Of a DNA stretch of 51,137 bases, positions 26,093 through 33,329 are shown one piece after another. The translations under genes were made by a program, and so were the position numbers. This DNA comes from Levilactobacillus huananensis. GTDB taxonomy: Bacteria > Bacillota > Bacilli > Lactobacillales > Lactobacillaceae. The number at the start of each line of letters is the position of its first letter. The first letter of the stretch is position 1. The notes under the pieces were generated by a model. It was not told where the DNA came from and searched no databases. It saw nothing but the letters and a program-made list of their open reading frames with translations. The stretch spans positions 1 to 51,137 of the forward strand of contig NZ_RHOC01000013.1 in NCBI RefSeq assembly GCF_003946145.1. Reading direction: 5' to 3'.

Positions 26093-26122
26093 CAAAAAAG
26101 GTCAGCGCACTAAGCGTTGACC
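26093..26122 (-). terminator. Rho-independent terminator of the VOC gene
   Basis: GGTCAGCGC (26100-26108) pairs with GCGTTGACC (26114-26122); TTTTTTG follows on the minus strand. The rest of the 25825-26092 gap shows only a small CGGATA/TATCCG hairpin. Confidence 0.85.
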
Positions 26123-26135
26123 CCACTAAAGTTCT

Positions 26136-26588
26136 TTAATTATCCAGTAACATCGGTTGTTCCCGTAAGATCCAGGTAATGCCATAGGCATCAACAACCT
26201 GTCCCATCTTCCCACCGGCAGTCTGCGTGGTAAACGGGCTGATAACCTTGATATCTGATTTAAGCAGATGTTGATAGAGGTCTGTCAGAGCCTTAACTCC
26301 TTCGGAATCCTGTTCATCCACCGCAATCATTAATGACACCAAAGTCGACGAGGTCGGTTGACCCATCAACGCATCAGCACACTGAATATCTAGGCCCATG
26401 ACCCGAAAGCCGCCACTCATGGTCATTTCGGCCAAATTCATGGTTGGTTCCAACCCAAATTGCTCAACCTCACCCGCTGTCGGACTAACCCGATAGGCAT
26501 CGGTTGCACCAAACACCCGCTCGTAATAGCTGATGGCCTCTTTCGCGTTTTCAAATTCCAGATACGGAATTAATTTTGCCTGCATCAT
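26136..26588 (-). CDS. VOC superfamily protein (PhnB-like)
   Basis: About 150 residues with two beta-alpha-beta modules: AKLIPYLEFENAKEAISYYERVFGATDAYR and the C-terminal PFTTQTAGGKMGQVVDAYGITWILREQ, close to PhnB-like members of the glyoxalase/bleomycin-resistance fold. The usual metal ligands are not obvious, so it may not be an enzyme. Several ATG codons lie near the start; the doublet at 26588/26585 has GGGG ahead of it, while the ATG at 26603 has nothing. Confidence 0.82.
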   Translation of the reverse strand: MMQAKLIPYLEFENAKEAISYYERVFGATDAYRVSPTAGEVEQFGLEPTMNLAEMTMSGGFRVMGLDIQCADALMGQPTSSTLVSLMIAVDEQDSEGVKALTDLYQHLLKSDIKVISPFTTQTAGGKMGQVVDAYGITWILREQPMLLDN

Positions 26589-26698
26589 CGGTACCCCATT
26601 CATTGACTTAATTTTTTAACCCATGACTAGAACCGGCAAACCAGTCTAGTCCCCCAAATTAGGTTATCCGCATGTAATCCTTAGGTCTCATTATACCC

Positions 26699-27529
26699 TT
26701 AATTATCAAGAAGTGGAAAATCCTGTAAACTACGGCTCAGATCAGCCACAGATTGGGCCGTCGTTTGGCCGTGTTTCGGCGTTGCCTCGGTCTGAACTTT
26801 TGCGACCTCCGAAGTCGACATTTGCGTGTGATTTCCACCACTCATGTGATCCATGGTTTCATTCAATAGATGATCCACGAAGACATTCCCTTGATTGGTC
26901 GCATGCCCCTTGGTCCATTGGTAACTCAGGTGAGAGAATTGTGGTAACAGGTGATCGACTTTTTGCCAAAGTTCAGCATTGGCCAATGGTCCCGCACTGC
27001 GCTTCCAGCCGCGGCGTTTCCACCCAGCCAACCAGCCCTGGGTCACAGCGTTCAAAACATATCGCGAGTCTAGAACAAAACAAATCTGCTGATCCGTTAC
27101 CCCCAGCTCAACCAGATGTTGCAGCGCATTTTGAAAAGCCATGATTTCCATCCGATTGTTGGTTGCGCCAAACTCACCATCCGAGCCCTTCTCCACGCGG
27201 TCAGGTAACTCGATTCGATACGCCCAAGCCGCCTTATCCTCAGCTCGAACATGTCCACCGGCAACGTTCCCCGTATTCCGTGAACCACCATCTGTGTACA
27301 CGATGATGTCCGCATCAGCGGGGCTCGTCGTTGTCTGTATTGCTTGATGCTGCTTGGCAGTAGTCTTGGCTTCTGCCTGTCCTTTCATGAATGCATTAGC
27401 CTCAGCTGCCGTCGCAAAACTCTTGTACTGAGCACCGGAAAATCCGCTCACCTGGCTCTGGGTCTCCGGCCAAGTTCGATAGATGCCAGGCTTTTTCCCC
27501 TTGCGCACCGCATAGTATTTCTGTGCCAC
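26699..27529 (-). CDS. rnhA: Ribonuclease HI with N-terminal RNA/DNA-hybrid-binding domain
   Basis: A GTG start behind GGAGGG. The 276-residue protein has the viroplasmin-like hybrid-binding domain first (KYYAVRKGKKPGIYRTWPETQSQVSGFSGAQYKSFATAAEANAFM), a linker, then RNase HI from about residue 73. Catalytic carboxylates are present: D in VYTDGGSRN, E in NNRMEIMAF, D in VLDSRYV and D in FVDHLL, with the WTKGHATN loop. It degrades RNA in RNA-DNA hybrids. The C-terminal 40 residues are a low-complexity tail. Confidence 0.93.
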   Translation of the reverse strand: MAQKYYAVRKGKKPGIYRTWPETQSQVSGFSGAQYKSFATAAEANAFMKGQAEAKTTAKQHQAIQTTTSPADADIIVYTDGGSRNTGNVAGGHVRAEDKAAWAYRIELPDRVEKGSDGEFGATNNRMEIMAFQNALQHLVELGVTDQQICFVLDSRYVLNAVTQGWLAGWKRRGWKRSAGPLANAELWQKVDHLLPQFSHLSYQWTKGHATNQGNVFVDHLLNETMDHMSGGNHTQMSTSEVAKVQTEATPKHGQTTAQSVADLSRSLQDFPLLDN

Positions 27530-27674
27530 CTAAATCCCTCCGCTTTCAAACTAATCTAAGCTAGTTTACCATACTTTACCCACAATCCCGTAAATCCACA
27601 ATTGCCAAGTTTATGGTGCCGTTACCATCTCCGGTATTTCACCTGAAAGTTTCTGAAAATTCAACGTTCCTTAA

Positions 27675-27697
27675 AAAAGGTTAATTTAAAAGGTTAA
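27675..27697 (+). promoter_or_regulatory. Tandem 10-bp repeat in the promoter region of the 157-aa gene
   Basis: AAAAGGTTAA occurs at 27675-27684 and again at 27688-27697, 13 bases apart, just ahead of a TATTAT -10-like box at 27715-27720. Such spaced direct repeats are typical of response-regulator sites. Confidence 0.4.
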
Positions 27698-27799
27698 ATT
27701 GTTTTCATAACTTTTATATTATGATAACCTAGATAGTGTGAGTATTGGCCGGAGACTGTCAGTACCTGTATTTTTTTCAATTATTTAAGGGGGTTTTTG

Positions 27800-28273
27800 A
27801 TGAAGAATCCAATCCACGCTTCACTTATCACCGTCGACCAAGCCCGCGCAATGCTCAAGGATCAGCGAGAACAACGTGATGAACGTTTTCCCCAGCTGTC
27901 CACCTCCGGCCAATACATTTTACCTGATTACCGGATGACCAGAAAACGCGAGGCTTTCAAGATTCGACGTCATACGTTTCTGAAGAAACATTACCGTTCC
28001 TACGTTGCCTTTGATTCCGACAACGGCCAGACTCTTTGGATTCACAACTTTTCTAGTTTATCTGAAGCTTGTTTCTGGCTCAACATGGGCTTGAAGCCTA
28101 ACGATACGGACTCTGCCAGTTCCTACAAGGAATGGAAGACACATCACGTTGACGAGCTTGAAGCGCTGAAGGCCGAATTACGCGACATGAATCAAGCCAA
28201 GCGTAAACCAGCGGCACCTGCCGAACCGGCTAGTGTCATTACTGTTAAAAAAACTAAACACACCCGTAAATAG
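27800..28273 (+). CDS. Hypothetical basic cytoplasmic protein (157 aa)
   Basis: The ATG at 27800 is used behind AAGGGGG; a TTG directly before it is less likely. No signal or membrane segment. The middle (RMTRKREAFKIRRHTFLKKHYRSYVAFDSDNGQTLWIHNFSSLSEACFWLNMGL) is basic and aromatic and could bind nucleic acid or lipid; the end is a Lys/Pro/Ala tail (KRKPAAPAEPASVITVKKTKHTRK). Family not recognised. It has its own promoter region, a tandem repeat and a terminator, so it is a regulated single gene. Confidence 0.7.
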   Translation: MKNPIHASLITVDQARAMLKDQREQRDERFPQLSTSGQYILPDYRMTRKREAFKIRRHTFLKKHYRSYVAFDSDNGQTLWIHNFSSLSEACFWLNMGLKPNDTDSASSYKEWKTHHVDELEALKAELRDMNQAKRKPAAPAEPASVITVKKTKHTRK

Positions 28274-28288
28274 GTGTGACTCAGACAA

Positions 28289-28320
28289 GCGTTCCGGAAA
28301 ATTCCGGAACGCCTTTTTTG
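28289..28320 (+). terminator. Rho-independent terminator
   Basis: GCGTTCCGGAA pairs with TTCCGGAACGC, followed by CTTTTTTG. A smaller CACC/GGTG hairpin surrounds the stop codon just before it. Confidence 0.9.
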
Positions 28321-28324
28321 ACTA

Positions 28325-28359
28325 GAAAAAACCTCCTCCACCGTCAGGCAGAGAAGGTC
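28325..28359 (-). terminator. Rho-independent terminator of codA
   Basis: On the minus strand GACCTTCTC-TG-CC pairs with GG-TG-GAGGAGGT (one mismatch), followed by TTTTTT. Confidence 0.75.
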
Positions 28360-28368
28360 GTCATTAAT

Positions 28369-29640
28369 TTAAAGATCTAAGTGAACCTGTTTAGGATCGG
28401 TCTTAACGATCATCTTACCATGGTGAATCGAGTAGAGAACTTCAGAGCGTTGGTTCAAGGCGTTGTAGAAATTATCATTGTTCATGATCACCAGGTTAGC
28501 TGGCTTGCCAACAGTGATGCCATAGTGGTCACCCACGTGCATTGCCTTGGCCCCATTAGTTGTGACAAACTTGTATGACCCATTAATGTCATCGTAACCC
28601 ATCATTTGTGTCACATGGATCCCCATGTGCAGAGCATCCAGCATGTTTCCGTCACCCATTGGGTACCACGGATCCTTGATGTCATCTTCCCCAAAGGCCA
28701 CGTTAACCCCGGCAGCGTTCAATTCCTTCACACGAGTCAATCCGCGACGCTTAGGATACGTGTCGAATCGGCCACCTAAATGCGTGTTAATTAGTGGGTT
28801 GGAAATCATGTTGATGTGTGACATCTGTAAGAGACGCATCAGCTTGTAGGCATAGGCATTGTTATAAGACCCCATGGCCGTAGTGTGACTGGCCGTCACT
28901 TGGTCACCCAAACCAGTCTCTAAAGCTAACGTGGCCAATGTTTCCAAGCCACGGGAAGCCGGGTCATCAATTTCATCACAGTGCGCATCGACTAACTTAC
29001 CATACTTCTGAGCGAGCTCAACGGCAAAGTGGAGGGATTCCACACTGTACTCACGAGTGAATTCAAAATGAGGAATGGCCCCGATAACGTCGACACCCAA
29101 CTTAGCGGATTGTTCCATTAACTCTTTCCCATGTGGGAAGGAGAGGATACCTTCCTGGGGAAAGGCGACTAATTGTAATTCAATAAAGTCTTTAACTTCA
29201 TCACGAACCTCAATCAAGGCTTTTAATGCCGTGAGATCAGGGTCAGTGACGTCCACATGGGACCGCACGAACTGAACCCCATGTGAAGCCTGAAGTTCCA
29301 ACGCTTGGCGCGAACGGGTCTTGACGTCTTCGATACTGAGCGTCTTCTTTCGTTCTGACCAAATGCGGATGCCGTCGAATAAGGTCCCGGATTGGTTCCA
29401 TTCTGGGTCACCAGCCGTCATAGTACTGTCCAAATGAACGTGAGGATCAACAAATGGTGGCAAAATCAATTTACCGTGCGCGTCAATCACCTGCTCGTGA
29501 TCCTTTGCCGTTAAATGATCGGCAATTGCCGTAAACTTGCCATCCTCAATCCGAATATCTTGCGGTTGTGTTGCATTTTCGATAAGACCTTGTTGAATTA
29601 ACATGGGCGTTAATCGACCTCCTACAATTCTATTTGTCAT
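28369..29640 (-). CDS. codA: Cytosine deaminase
   Basis: A 423-residue amidohydrolase that follows E. coli CodA closely along its length. Metal and catalytic residues are in place: HVHLD, HCDEIDD (His and the proton-shuttling Glu), ASHTTAM, and FGEDDIKDPWYPMG (metal Asp; E. coli has FGHDDV). The pocket motif WNQSGTLFDGI is kept. It deaminates cytosine to uracil for pyrimidine salvage. The start ATG directly follows the stop TAG of the small membrane protein upstream, so they are co-translated; a CodB-type permease is not present. Confidence 0.95.
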   Translation of the reverse strand: MTNRIVGGRLTPMLIQQGLIENATQPQDIRIEDGKFTAIADHLTAKDHEQVIDAHGKLILPPFVDPHVHLDSTMTAGDPEWNQSGTLFDGIRIWSERKKTLSIEDVKTRSRQALELQASHGVQFVRSHVDVTDPDLTALKALIEVRDEVKDFIELQLVAFPQEGILSFPHGKELMEQSAKLGVDVIGAIPHFEFTREYSVESLHFAVELAQKYGKLVDAHCDEIDDPASRGLETLATLALETGLGDQVTASHTTAMGSYNNAYAYKLMRLLQMSHINMISNPLINTHLGGRFDTYPKRRGLTRVKELNAAGVNVAFGEDDIKDPWYPMGDGNMLDALHMGIHVTQMMGYDDINGSYKFVTTNGAKAMHVGDHYGITVGKPANLVIMNNDNFYNALNQRSEVLYSIHHGKMIVKTDPKQVHLDL

Positions 29641-29937
29641 CTAATAAAAGCCTGGGATCGTCATGCCTAGCCCCAACAATGTGGCATCCACCACCAACCC
29701 CAGAATCAGGGCAATAGTAATCACCGTTGACGGGATAAGGCCCCATGCAGAACCACGCTTGGCGGCACGACTTAACCCTATTAAGCTTATCACAGTTAAT
29801 CCGATCCCGATCGATAAAGTCACAGGTTCACTGGAAAAGATTTGGTACGCCACCGTCACAGCTCCGACGATGGCATACCAGCTGACAGCGACACCCATGA
29901 CCCACCAGAAAACCAACTGACGCCAGGCTTTAGACAT
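29641..29937 (-). CDS. Small membrane protein coupled to codA (98 aa)
   Basis: The ATG at 29937 follows GAGGAG; an in-frame GTG at 29946 overlaps that site. The protein has three probable membrane segments (residues about 8-30, 42-60, 70-95). Its stop codon touches the codA start with no gap, the tightest possible coupling. Family not recognised. A role in cytosine or nucleobase uptake is tempting but unsupported, since it is far smaller than known permeases. Confidence 0.75.
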   Translation of the reverse strand: MSKAWRQLVFWWVMGVAVSWYAIVGAVTVAYQIFSSEPVTLSIGIGLTVISLIGLSRAAKRGSAWGLIPSTVITIALILGLVVDATLLGLGMTIPGFY

Positions 29938-30042
29938 GGTTCTCACTCCTCATAGATTTATTTATAGAGAGACTTAATAGCGCGCTTACAATCACTTATG
30001 CTATGCTAGACCCATTCTTAAAACACTGGAGGTTTCACTCTT

Positions 30043-30858
30043 ATGGTCAACTCATTTCCACAAGCCCTCACCATCGCTGGGTCTGATAGCGACGGTAGTG
30101 CCGGCATGCAAGCCGACCTACATACTTTCTTTGCTCGGCACGTTCACGGTGCCTCAGTCATCACCGCCTGCGTTGCCGGTAATTCCTATGGTATTCACGC
30201 TAGTATCCCTATGCCAACCGATTTCATCGACCAAGAATTTAAAGACCTCGCCGACGACTACCACATCAAGGCCGCTAAGACCGGGATGCTGGCTGATTCC
30301 GAGTTGATCCATAATGTCGTGAAGAACTATCAGGCGGCCAACTTTGGTCCCCTAGTCGTGGATCCCGTCATCATGACCAAACATGGTAACCAACTCCTTG
30401 AAGAAAGTGCCTTTAACACGTTACGAACCGAATTATTACCTCTCGCTACGGTCCTCACACCCAACTTCTATGAAGCTCAGAAGATTGCCGAAATGACGAT
30501 CAACAACGATGCTGACATGGAGGAAGCTGCGCATAAGATGCAAAAGATGGGCGCCAAAAATGTCATCGCCAAGGGTAGTCATGCCAAGGAAAACCAGACT
30601 CATGTCAAAGACTTCGTGTTGTTAGAATCTGGGGAGAACTTCTGGTTAAGTGAGCCTTACCATGAGACGGACCGTGTGAACGGCACCGGTGACTCCTTGT
30701 CTGCTTGCATTACCGCAGAACTCGCTAAGGGGACTCCAATGAAGGATGCCATTATGATTGCCAAGCAATTTGTAAATACCGCCATCGGTAATCCCGTTGA
30801 AGTCGGCCACAAATTCGGACCTATCAACCATTGGGCTGCAATGGAACAAAACTTTTAG
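30043..30858 (+). CDS. Hydroxymethylpyrimidine/pyridoxal kinase (ThiD/PdxK type)
   Basis: A 271-residue ribokinase-fold enzyme with the family start LTIAGSDSDGSAGMQADLHTFFARHVHG, the VDPVIMTKHG loop, and the C-terminal NGTGDSLSACITAEL motif with the catalytic Asp. It phosphorylates HMP(-P) or pyridoxal; in lactobacilli genes of this kind may serve either cofactor and the sequence alone does not decide. It is divergent from the codA operon, with GGAGG before the start. Confidence 0.9.
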   Translation: MVNSFPQALTIAGSDSDGSAGMQADLHTFFARHVHGASVITACVAGNSYGIHASIPMPTDFIDQEFKDLADDYHIKAAKTGMLADSELIHNVVKNYQAANFGPLVVDPVIMTKHGNQLLEESAFNTLRTELLPLATVLTPNFYEAQKIAEMTINNDADMEEAAHKMQKMGAKNVIAKGSHAKENQTHVKDFVLLESGENFWLSEPYHETDRVNGTGDSLSACITAELAKGTPMKDAIMIAKQFVNTAIGNPVEVGHKFGPINHWAAMEQNF

Positions 30859-30876
30859 TCATTCACATATTACACT

Positions 30877-30911
30877 GGGTCACGACACCCGCCGTGACTC
30901 TTTTATTTTGT
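30877..30911 (+). terminator. Rho-independent terminator
   Basis: GTCACG (30879-30884) pairs with CGTGAC (30893-30898), with extra pairs outside, followed by TCTTTTATTTTG. Confidence 0.8.
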
Positions 30912-30922
30912 CATCGGCCCGG

Positions 30923-31102
30923 TCACCACTGGTCTGGGCTCCAGGTACGACCGTCGACTTCGCCCCCAAGTTGATCCGCTCGCCGGTCCTGTTCAGCGAT
31001 GAGTTGTTTTAAAGCTAGCCAAAAGGCACGGTCGGTAAACTTCACCTGTTGTTGGGCGAGCTGGTCAATCTGTTCGTTTAACCATGCTGCATTCTCAGTC
31101 AT
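30923..31102 (-). CDS. Small hypothetical protein (59 aa) coupled to the reductase
   Basis: The ATG at 31102 overlaps the last codons of the upstream reductase gene (ATGACTGA) and has an AAAGGAG site inside that gene. It reads MTENAAWLNEQIDQLAQQQVKFTDRAFWLALKQLIAEQDRR...WSPDQW: helical, charged and Gln-rich. Family not recognised. The overlap and ribosome site make it a real second gene of this operon. Confidence 0.7.
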   Translation of the reverse strand: MTENAAWLNEQIDQLAQQQVKFTDRAFWLALKQLIAEQDRRADQLGGEVDGRTWSPDQW

Positions 31103-31787
31103 CACTTTGCTCCTTTATCAGTGCCAGAGTATCTGTTAGCTGATCCAGATCGGCACTCTTCTGATCGAAGACACTGGCAATCAATTTGCCCTTGGTCTGC
31201 TGGTCTGCCGGTAACCGATCAATCATCCCTGGTAATCGTTCGGCAAACCAGTTTTGCCGAGAAGTCAGGCTATCTGGTTGGGGTTGCGTCAAGTAACGTT
31301 GATAGCGAACCACTAGCTGAAGCTTTTCATTCTCATTGAGATACCCAAATTGATGAATAGCCAAGATAGGTAGCCAAGTCATCTTAGCCCGTTGTGCGAC
31401 CGCCGCCAGAGGCGCCAGTGCGGCATCCAAGGTAAGTCCCTCGGCACCACCGCGTTGGAAGGCCTTGCCAGGCATCCCCGTGGTCACAACCACGCCGAGT
31501 TCCTTGCCTGCCAGTGGATACCGATGATCGCCATAAACAAACTTCCTGGTTAACACCGAATCTTCCCATTGTTTGAGACTAGCCGGTGCGGCAAACCAAT
31601 AAAGGGGAAACTGAAGAATGACCCGATCGGCCTGACGAAGCATTGACTGTTCCTGGTTCACGTCAATGGTCTGTTGACCGTCCAACCACTCCCAGTCGAT
31701 CCCTGTGGCCGGCAGACTTTCTTTTAGGAACTGTTGACTACTCGAATCTGCCAGATGGGGATGGGCCACCAATACTAACGTCTTCAT
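31095..31787 (-). CDS. NAD(P)H-dependent oxidoreductase, flavodoxin-like (KefF/MdaB type)
   Basis: A 230-residue protein with the NQO-like flavodoxin fold: LVLVAHPHLADSSSQQFL (FMN/FAD phosphate loop), RVILQFPLYWFAAPASLKQWEDSVLTRKFVYG (isoalloxazine contact segment), and VVTTGMPGKAF. It probably reduces quinones or other electrophiles using NAD(P)H. It is the first gene of a two-gene unit with the 59-aa protein. The C-terminal 50 residues are longer than in KefF. Confidence 0.9.
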   Translation of the reverse strand: MKTLVLVAHPHLADSSSQQFLKESLPATGIDWEWLDGQQTIDVNQEQSMLRQADRVILQFPLYWFAAPASLKQWEDSVLTRKFVYGDHRYPLAGKELGVVVTTGMPGKAFQRGGAEGLTLDAALAPLAAVAQRAKMTWLPILAIHQFGYLNENEKLQLVVRYQRYLTQPQPDSLTSRQNWFAERLPGMIDRLPADQQTKGKLIASVFDQKSADLDQLTDTLALIKEQSDD

Positions 31788-31934
31788 TATCGCATGAACT
31801 CCCTTTCTGTCGTGTACTTAATTGTAGCCTCACTTTATCACAAAATTGCTTTAATTGGGGACTTGAGGCCCGTCTTGTCCACCCACCTAGCATCACTAGT
31901 ACGCAACCCCTAGCCATTTTAGTAAAACTGCGTA

Positions 31935-31969
31935 TAAAAAAAGTGACCGGAATAACGATTCCAGCCACT
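31935..31969 (-). terminator. Rho-independent terminator of the 49-aa gene
   Basis: AGTGACCGGAAT (31942-31953) pairs with ATTCCAGCCACT (31958-31969), two mismatches; on the minus strand TTTTTTTATAC follows. Confidence 0.85.
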
Positions 31970-31986
31970 GCTAAATGAAAATTTAG

Positions 31987-32136
31987 TTAAATCAAGCGAC
32001 GGTCAGAGTCGTCGGGTAACTTGCTCCGGGTGGCAAGATGCTTACTATTTTTTCGGAACGCCTCTCGGTTGTTGAGATATAACTGACCACCTGCCGCTAA
32101 ACCAATAATAAATAAAATAATAACTAGTGCATGCAT
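31987..32136 (-). CDS. Small single-span membrane protein (49 aa)
   Basis: Starts at ATG 32136 behind GGGAGG: MHALVIILFIIGLAAGGQLYLNN, one N-terminal membrane helix, then a short basic cytoplasmic-type tail (REAFRKNSKHLATRSKLPDDSDRRLI). It has its own terminator and a palindromic site in its promoter region (32181-32197). Family not recognised; small proteins of this shape often modulate larger membrane complexes. Confidence 0.7.
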   Translation of the reverse strand: MHALVIILFIIGLAAGGQLYLNNREAFRKNSKHLATRSKLPDDSDRRLI

Positions 32137-32180
32137 AGCAATTCCTCCCGTCAACTTTTAGGTTACAGTTATATTATCGT

Positions 32181-32197
32181 AATGTTACAGGAACATT
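32181..32197 (-). promoter_or_regulatory. Palindromic operator candidate for the 49-aa gene
   Basis: AATGTT-5-AACATT is a perfect inverted repeat between TTGCAA and TAATAT boxes on the minus strand (19-base spacing, so the promoter is imperfect). Confidence 0.4.
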
Positions 32198-32307
32198 GCA
32201 AGCGGTTTGGATCAAAAATTAAAAATTCTTGAGATTTTTTCACGAAAGTAAGTTAATCCTGTAAACCTCATAATGGGGTGATGGTCAGGAGCAATTCTCA
32301 ACAGTAA

Positions 32308-32336
32308 TTGACAGGTTGCGTTGGCTTCTCTATAAT
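32308..32336 (+). promoter_or_regulatory. Consensus promoter of the tRNA gene
   Basis: TTGACA (32308-32313), 17 bases, TATAAT (32331-32336): perfect consensus on all points, ending 29 bases before the tRNA. Confidence 0.9.
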
Positions 32337-32365
32337 TAAGAAGTTGTCGAGCAGACTTCCATTAG

Positions 32366-32439
32366 GTCGCAATAGCTCAGCTGGATAGAGCAACGGTCTT
32401 CTAAACCGTAGGTCGAGGGTTCGAATCTCTCTTGCGACA
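32366..32439 (+). tRNA. tRNA-Arg (UCU anticodon)
   Basis: The cloverleaf is complete: acceptor GTCGCAA with TTGCGAC, D arm AGCTCAGCTGGATAGAGC, anticodon arm ACGGT-CTTCTAA-ACCGT with anticodon TCT, and T arm with GGTTCGAATC. The discriminator is A and CCA is not encoded. It is a single tRNA unit with its own promoter and terminator, reading AGA codons. Confidence 0.96.
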
Positions 32440-32468
32440 TCATTCAGAAGTAATCGAATAAGTTAAAG

Positions 32469-32509
32469 AAGGCGTCGTGAGCAGATTATGCCCACGACGC
32501 CTATTTTTT
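32469..32509 (+). terminator. Rho-independent terminator of the tRNA
   Basis: AGGCGTCGTG (32470-32479) pairs with CACGACGCCT (32493-32502), followed by ATTTTTTC. Confidence 0.92.
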
Positions 32510-32535
32510 CATCTCTCATTACCGACCACTAAACG

Positions 32536-32778
32536 CTAGTCGTCTTGGTACTTACCCACTACAGGAAGCTTTGCCAAAACCTTGCGACCATGAGGAGATT
32601 GGCCATCAATAACACTGGTGAGCTCGTTCCCCGCCAGATTGCCATGATGCTTGCCACCCTGCCAGGCTTCGACACCAGACACATCGTAGACAACACCATC
32701 AACCGCCACATAGGCTGGTTGCCCATCTTGGCCATTGAACTTGGCTAGCTCAGTTTGGTTAAAAATCGTTTCACTCAT
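32536..32778 (-). CDS. Cytochrome b5-like heme-binding domain protein
   Basis: An 80-residue stand-alone domain: AYVAVDGVVYDVSGVEAWQGGKHHGNLAGNELTSVIDGQSPHGRKVLAKLPVVGKY. This is the short prokaryotic cytochrome b5-like form, with candidate heme-ligand His in GGKHHGNLAG and SPHG. There is no signal peptide, so it is cytoplasmic. Lactobacilli do not make heme, so ligand use depends on external heme. The promoter is covered by a perfect 34-base inverted repeat (32796-32829), suggesting tight repression. Confidence 0.85.
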   Translation of the reverse strand: MSETIFNQTELAKFNGQDGQPAYVAVDGVVYDVSGVEAWQGGKHHGNLAGNELTSVIDGQSPHGRKVLAKLPVVGKYQDD

Positions 32779-32795
32779 TCAAAATCACCGCCTAA

Positions 32796-32829
32796 TTTGA
32801 TTAGTCTTATCGTAAACTGACTAATCAAA
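32796..32829 (-). promoter_or_regulatory. Perfect inverted repeat over the cytochrome b5-like gene promoter
   Basis: TTTGATTAGTC (32796-32806), a 12-base spacer, and GACTAATCAAA (32819-32829). On the minus strand the arms hold TTGATT and ACTAAT, which are 17 bases apart and fit -35/-10 positions. A dimeric repressor bound here would block the promoter. Confidence 0.6.
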
Positions 32830-32872
32830 CTTTACAAGCAATTCGCCTTTCACCTGATAACTCTCTAGTCAA

Positions 32873-32904
32873 AAAAAACCACTAACCGAAGTTAGTGGTT
32901 TTTT
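32873..32904. terminator. Rho-independent terminator of the cold-shock gene
   Basis: AAAAAACCACTAAC (32873-32886) and GTTAGTGGTTTTTT (32891-32904) pair perfectly around CGAA. Symmetric A/T tails suit both directions. Confidence 0.92.
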
Positions 32905-32929
32905 ACGACACGATTTAGGCTAATGTAAA

Positions 32930-33133
32930 TTAGTCGACAACCGATACGTTAGCAGCTTGTGGGCCACGGTCGCCTTGTTCTACATCAAGGGATACGTGTT
33001 GGCCTTCTTCAAGCGTCTTGAAGCCTTCACTGTTGATAGCTGAGAAGTGAACGAACACGTCTGAGCCGTTTTCCAAAGTGATGAAGCCGTAACCTTTATC
33101 AGCGTTAAACCATTTAACAGTACCTTGTTCCAT
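32930..33133 (-). CDS. Cold-shock protein, CspA family
   Basis: A 67-residue CSD protein: [33 protein letters not shown] with RNP1 (KGYGFI) and RNP2 (VFVHF) intact. It binds single-stranded RNA and acts as an RNA chaperone. An upstream leader of about 100 bases contains TTCTTATAAGAA and a GCGC-TAT-GCGC stem near the ribosome site; long leaders with cold-responsive folding are common for csp genes. Confidence 0.96.
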   Translation of the reverse strand: MEQGTVKWFNADKGYGFITLENGSDVFVHFSAINSEGFKTLEEGQHVSLDVEQGDRGPQAANVSVVD

Positions 33134-33329
33134 AAGAATGAAACCTCCGTGTGCGCATAGCGCAATATTATTTGCATTTGAAAGCTGGGGTAAAAAGGAG
33201 CCATTCTTATAAGAACGTCGAGCCTTTAAAACTTCCGAACCATAAATACATTATCAATAGAATACCAGGTATTCTCCAAAATAGCAAATGAGAAGTGTTC
33301 GTTTTTCAAATCTTTTTTAGCGTACTCCC

